Positions 11,970-15,139 of a stretch of DNA of 15,139 nucleotides are shown one piece after another; the stretch's first letter is position 1, and each line of letters starts with the position of its first letter. The notes under the pieces are model-generated. The model saw only the letters and a list, made by a program, of their open reading frames with translations, was not told the origin of the DNA and ran no database searches. The translations under genes were made by a program, and so were the position numbers. Origin of the DNA: CAZVEV01 sp964625865 (GTDB lineage Bacteria; Planctomycetota; Phycisphaerae; SM23-33); the NCBI GenBank assembly GCA_964625865.1, contig CAZVEV010000132.1, positions 1-15,139 of the forward strand, given 5' to 3'.

Positions 11970-13154
11970 ATGTTCAAGCGACCAATGTATGGTGACCTGC
12001 TGAAGCGTCTGAGCGAACCCAGGCGGTTCCTCCAGGTTCTTGCCGGCGCCAGGCAGACAGGCAAGACAACGCTGGTACGGCAGGTCCTTGAGGATCTACC
12101 CGTACGGGGGCACTACGCCTCCGCCGACGAACCGATGCTGAAAGACCGCAACTGGCTTGAACAGCAATGGGAAGCGGGCCGGCTGTTGGTCGGCAAGAAG
12201 CCCAAACCGGCGGTTCTGGTTCTCGACGAGATTCAGAAGATCCCCGGCTGGTCTGAGACGCTCAAACGGTTGTGGGACGCCGACACCGCCGCCAAGCTGC
12301 CGTTGAAGGTTGTCGTACTCGGATCGGCCCCGCTGGGCATGCGCAGCGGGCTGTCGGAAAGCTTGGCCGGCCGGTTCGAGGTGATCCGTATTCCGCACTG
12401 GTCCTTGGCGGAGATGCGACAGGCATTCGGCTGGTCGCTGGAACAGTATGTCTATTACGGCGGATACCCCGGCTCGGCCCCGTTGATCGAAGAGCCGAAT
12501 CGATGGCGCAGGTATATCCTCGACTCGCTGGTGGAGACGACGATTTCTCGAGACATCCTGCTGATGCGTCGTGTGGACAAACCGGCATTGCTCCGCCGGC
12601 TCTTCGAACTGGGCTGCCAGTACTCAGGGCAAGTTCTCTCTTACAACAAGATGCTGGGGCAACTGCAGGACGCCGGAAACACGACGACCCTGGCGCACTA
12701 CCTGCAGTTGCTCCAAGCCGCTGAGCTGCTGGAAGGGCTCGGTAAGTTCGCAGGCCAGCGCGTTCGCCGACGAGCATCCAGCCCGAAGTTCCAGGTCCAC
12801 AACAACGCTCTGATCACGTCCCAGTGGGATCTTTCACTCGAAGATGCCAGGGCGGACGGGCAGTCATGGGGCCGATTGGTGGAGTCGGCCGTGGGCATGT
12901 GGCTGGTCAATGCGGCAAAAGGCACACAGGTGTCCGTACATTACTGGGCGTCGGGCAACAGTGAAGTTGATTTTGTACTGGTCAAGGGCGCCAAGGCGGT
13001 GGCCATTGAAGTCAAGAGTTCGCGGCGACGGGGCTGGTTGTCGGGCATGGAAGCCTTTTCAAGCGAATTCGAAGTTCACAAGAAGCTGCTGGTCGGCACC
13101 GGCGGGATCCCTATTGAGGAGTTCATGACCACCGACGTGCTTAGTTGGTTCTGA
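11970..13154 (+). CDS. AAA_14/DUF4143 family ATPase with PD-(D/E)xK-like C-terminus
   Basis: A 394-residue P-loop ATPase of the AAA_14 plus DUF4143 architecture, a very widespread but poorly understood family, often horizontally spread. GGAG lies 7 bases before the ATG. Walker A is GARQTGKTT (26-34), Walker B VLVLDEIQ (82-89), a sensor-like GSA is at 118-120 and the arginine-bearing SLAGRFE at 131-137. From about 180 to 280 a winged-helix-like region fits DUF4143 (YSGQVLSYNKMLGQL...LAHYLQLL). The C-terminal end carries a restriction-fold-like pattern: Glu305, Asp334 in SEVDFVL, and Glu347-x-Lys349 in AIEVK. All key residues are present, so the gene looks intact. It is monocistronic, with a strong but operator-covered promoter. 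Biological role is unknown; do not read it as a proven defence or toxin gene. Confidence 0.9.
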   Translation: MFKRPMYGDLLKRLSEPRRFLQVLAGARQTGKTTLVRQVLEDLPVRGHYASADEPMLKDRNWLEQQWEAGRLLVGKKPKPAVLVLDEIQKIPGWSETLKRLWDADTAAKLPLKVVVLGSAPLGMRSGLSESLAGRFEVIRIPHWSLAEMRQAFGWSLEQYVYYGGYPGSAPLIEEPNRWRRYILDSLVETTISRDILLMRRVDKPALLRRLFELGCQYSGQVLSYNKMLGQLQDAGNTTTLAHYLQLLQAAELLEGLGKFAGQRVRRRASSPKFQVHNNALITSQWDLSLEDARADGQSWGRLVESAVGMWLVNAAKGTQVSVHYWASGNSEVDFVLVKGAKAVAIEVKSSRRRGWLSGMEAFSSEFEVHKKLLVGTGGIPIEEFMTTDVLSWF

Positions 13155-13269
13155 CCCGAAGCGGTGGTCCACGCGCGCATTGCGGAATCCCCCTCCGGTG
13201 AATCGGCGTTTCGTTCGTGGATACCCCGCCGGTCCCACTCGTGGGCGTTTGTCCGCATCGTCGATCGTG
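13155..13269. other. short spacer with a CCCACTCGTGGG palindrome
   Basis: The spacer contains CCCACTCGTGGG (about 13232-13243) and phrases of the TTCGTGGAT / GTTTGTCCGCAT type that resemble dispersed intergenic repeats in other genomes; that resemblance is from memory only. No gene or T-tailed terminator was found for the ATPase. Confidence 0.35.
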
Positions 13270-13299
13270 TTGCGACGCGAGGAAGTCATGTGATATCGT
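13270..13299 (+). promoter_or_regulatory. probable promoter of the HzsA-related gene
   Basis: TTGCGA (13270-13275), 18 bases, then TATCGT (13294-13299) with an extended TGA just before it. It would start near 13306 and leave a leader of about 40 nt. It is weaker than the other promoters in the window. Confidence 0.45.
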
Positions 13300-13344
13300 T
13301 GTCCAGGGCGATTCAGAGAAACAACCGTGGATCGGAGTTCGGAC

Positions 13345-15126
13345 ATGCGAGTGTGTGGTGTGATGACAGTGGCGGTCCTTGCGGTGGTGGCGGCGGTCTG
13401 TTGGACCTCGCCCGCCGGCGCCGCGACGACGTACGTGCGCAAGGGGACATGGTTCGATTCGCTGGTGGCCTCGCTGCAGGCTGACAAGGGCGGCGCGGCG
13501 AGCAAGGCGCTGTTCGACCGCCTGCTGGCGGACTTCCAGGGCCCGGAAGACCTGCGACAGATGATGATCGAGACGCAGGCGGTCTTCCACGGCCAGCCGG
13601 CGGTCAAGGGGTCGCTGCCCACGCTCGCTATGCTCTACGCGAACCAGGTCGCAGACGAGACGATCCGCACCAAGGCCAGGGCCCTGGCGGGGAGGGCAGC
13701 CTCGGTGGCCGACGTCCGGAAGGTCCGCGGGCTGTTCTACAAGTCGCGTATCCCGGCCGCCGTCAAGCTGGCGCGAGCGACGCTCGCATACGTTCAAGCG
13801 GAGGCCAAGCGCCCGCAGATGGCCGCCGATCTGGCATCCATCGAGCGCAGGATCGGCGCCGCCGGCGCCGAGGCGGACTGGGTCGCCCTGTACGCCGACC
13901 TCTGCCGTCTGCGACGACGGATCCTCTTCAGCCATCCCGCCCTGGACTTCGAGAAGCTGCTGATCAGCAAGCACGCCCCGGGGGCGTACAGCCATAACTG
14001 CGACCAGTACCTCGGCAGGCACAGCCGCCCGGGCGAGGGCCTGGTGGTCCTGACCGACTGGAAGGCCCGCCCAAAGGCGACGACGCTGCTGAAGGGCAAG
14101 CTCCCTCGGGGCGACACGGCCCACCCGATGCTCTCGTTCGATGCGGAGCGCGTGATCTTCGGCTTCTGCGACCACACGAAGCGTGACAGGCGGTTCTTCA
14201 TCTACGAGGGCGCGATGGACGGATCGTCGGTGCGACAGTTGACCGGCACGCCGAGCGATCCGATGGAGGGCTGGGGCGGTCGCAAGACGGTGACCATCGA
14301 GGACTTCGACCCGGCCTACCTGCCCGACGGCGGGTTCGTCTTCACCTCCACGCGCAGCCAGAACTTCGGCCGATGCCACGGCGGGCGCTACACGCCCTCG
14401 TACCTGCTGTGCCGCGCCGACCTGCCGCCGGCGGGCCCCGCGACGCGAATCCACCAGATCTCCTACGCCGAGGCCAACGAGCACTATCCCTCCGTGCTGA
14501 ACGACGGGCGGATCGTCTTTACGCGGTGGGAGTACATCAACCGCAACCAGATCGCGTTCCACAAGCTCTGGTGGTGCAGGCCCGACGGGACGGTCTCGTC
14601 GAACTTCTACGGCGTCAACACCGCTACCCCCTGGGCCAACAACTACCACGACCGCCACAGCGGCGGGCAGGACAAGTGGTACACCAACGAGCCGAACCGC
14701 CACATCATCCAGCCGTACGTGATCACCGAAACGCGGGCGATTCCCAACTCGCGGAAGGTCGTGGCGGTGGCGATGGGGCATCACTCGTATACCGCCGGGT
14801 GCCTCGTGGTCATCGACCCGGACAAGGGCGAGGACGGGTACGCCCCGCTGAGCAAGCTGACGCCCGAGACGCCGTACGCCGAGGCCGAGGACTACTTCGC
14901 CGCGCCGGGCAACTACATGACCCCGTGTGCGGTCAACGCCGAGTTGTTCTTCGCAGCCTACTCGCCCTACCGCATCAAGAAGCAGCGCCAGGCCGTGCCC
15001 ACCAACGAGTACATGGTCTACCTCGTCGACTCGCTCGGCGGGCGCGAGCCGATCACCTGCGATCCGTCGATCTCGTGTGTCTCGCCGATGCCCGTCCTGC
15101 CGCGAAAGACCCCGCCGATTATCTAA
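13345..15126 (+). CDS. secreted HzsA-related (hydrazine synthase alpha middle-domain-like) protein, short C-terminus
   Basis: A 593-residue exported protein. The start at 13345 has GGAG 7 bases upstream and gives an immediate signal peptide (about 1-27, cut near SPAGA-A); a GTG at 13327 is less likely. An N-terminal helical region (30-195) precedes a propeller-like domain with the phrases HPALDFEKLL (197-206), HNCDQYLG (217-224), FDPAYLPDGGFVFTSTR (321-337), FGRCHGGRYTPSY (341-353), NEHYPSVLNDGRIVFTRWEY (378-397), RAIPNSRKVVAVAMGHHSYTAG (464-485) and SISCVSPMPVLPR (575-587). These match the planctomycete family sharing the hydrazine synthase alpha middle domain. No CxxCH haem motif is present, so this is not an anammox catalytic subunit; function unknown. 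As I know the family, members continue well past the CxSPxPLxPRxxPP segment, whereas here two stops (TAATAA) follow at once. Truncation or interruption is suspected. Confidence 0.8.
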   Translation: MRVCGVMTVAVLAVVAAVCWTSPAGAATTYVRKGTWFDSLVASLQADKGGAASKALFDRLLADFQGPEDLRQMMIETQAVFHGQPAVKGSLPTLAMLYANQVADETIRTKARALAGRAASVADVRKVRGLFYKSRIPAAVKLARATLAYVQAEAKRPQMAADLASIERRIGAAGAEADWVALYADLCRLRRRILFSHPALDFEKLLISKHAPGAYSHNCDQYLGRHSRPGEGLVVLTDWKARPKATTLLKGKLPRGDTAHPMLSFDAERVIFGFCDHTKRDRRFFIYEGAMDGSSVRQLTGTPSDPMEGWGGRKTVTIEDFDPAYLPDGGFVFTSTRSQNFGRCHGGRYTPSYLLCRADLPPAGPATRIHQISYAEANEHYPSVLNDGRIVFTRWEYINRNQIAFHKLWWCRPDGTVSSNFYGVNTATPWANNYHDRHSGGQDKWYTNEPNRHIIQPYVITETRAIPNSRKVVAVAMGHHSYTAGCLVVIDPDKGEDGYAPLSKLTPETPYAEAEDYFAAPGNYMTPCAVNAELFFAAYSPYRIKKQRQAVPTNEYMVYLVDSLGGREPITCDPSISCVSPMPVLPRKTPPII

Positions 15127-15139
15127 TAAGTCTTACAAT

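Noticed and set aside
11970..13154. A toxin-antitoxin or abortive-infection operon
   Set aside because: The gene is single, with no small partner ORF. The operator suggests repression but is not evidence of toxicity.
13141..14784. A 547-codon open frame antisense to the HzsA-related gene
   Set aside because: Composition is typical of an antisense shadow at high GC, and the plus-strand gene has clear family motifs.
13345..15126. Hydrazine synthase subunit A, implying anammox
   Set aside because: There are no CxxCH haem-binding motifs and no hzsB/C neighbours. The shared middle domain is common in planctomycetes that are not anammox bacteria.
1..15139. tRNA or rRNA genes
   Set aside because: No cloverleaf-like stretch with a T-loop GTTCRANNC pattern and no rRNA-like segment was recognised by eye; this was not a computed search.

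Overview
The window looks like a chromosomal segment of a high-GC planctomycete, probably Phycisphaerae-like. Three things point there: two secreted proteins ending in PEP-CTERM sorting signals, one built from NxxGxxAF-type repeats; a secreted protein related to the middle domain of hydrazine synthase alpha, a family common in Planctomycetota and not limited to anammox bacteria; and mostly monocistronic genes separated by repeat-rich spacers. Assignment below phylum is inference. No rRNA, tRNA or CRISPR array was recognised.

Layout. A secreted alpha/beta hydrolase (203-1108) is followed by a 500-base spacer, then two PEP-CTERM genes (1611-2297 and 2552-4282), each with a strong sigma-70-like promoter and a folded leader of about 140-150 nt. 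Converging on them is a two-gene minus-strand operon (6145 down to 4314) encoding tandem paralogues with five LTxxQ-like motifs each. Divergent from it, 155 bases away, is a soluble hybrid histidine kinase (6301-8244). The pairing recalls the divergent cpxP/cpxRA and zraP/zraSR arrangements, although this kinase has no membrane segment. mnmG (8368-10197) follows and has the layout of a leaderless GTG-start gene.

The accessory half starts at 10198. It carries a 28-bp inverted repeat, a 336-bp MITE-like element with perfect 24-bp inverted ends, a further REP-like inverted repeat and several compact hairpins. Next are an flgM-like anti-sigma-28 gene (11285-11569) with a long structured leader and a textbook terminator, more palindromic spacer, and a AAA_14/DUF4143 ATPase (11970-13154) whose near-consensus promoter is overlaid by two palindromes. 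The last gene is the HzsA-related secreted protein (13345-15126). It ends earlier than I expect for its family, exactly where the DNA turns AT-rich.

Most promoters read by eye share one form: TTGACA-like, 17 bp, TAGAAT/TATAAG-like, which supports the chosen start codons. The strongest leads are the LTxxQ-operon/hybrid-kinase divergon, the operator of the DUF4143 gene, the MITE-like element, the flgM leader and the abrupt end of the last gene.
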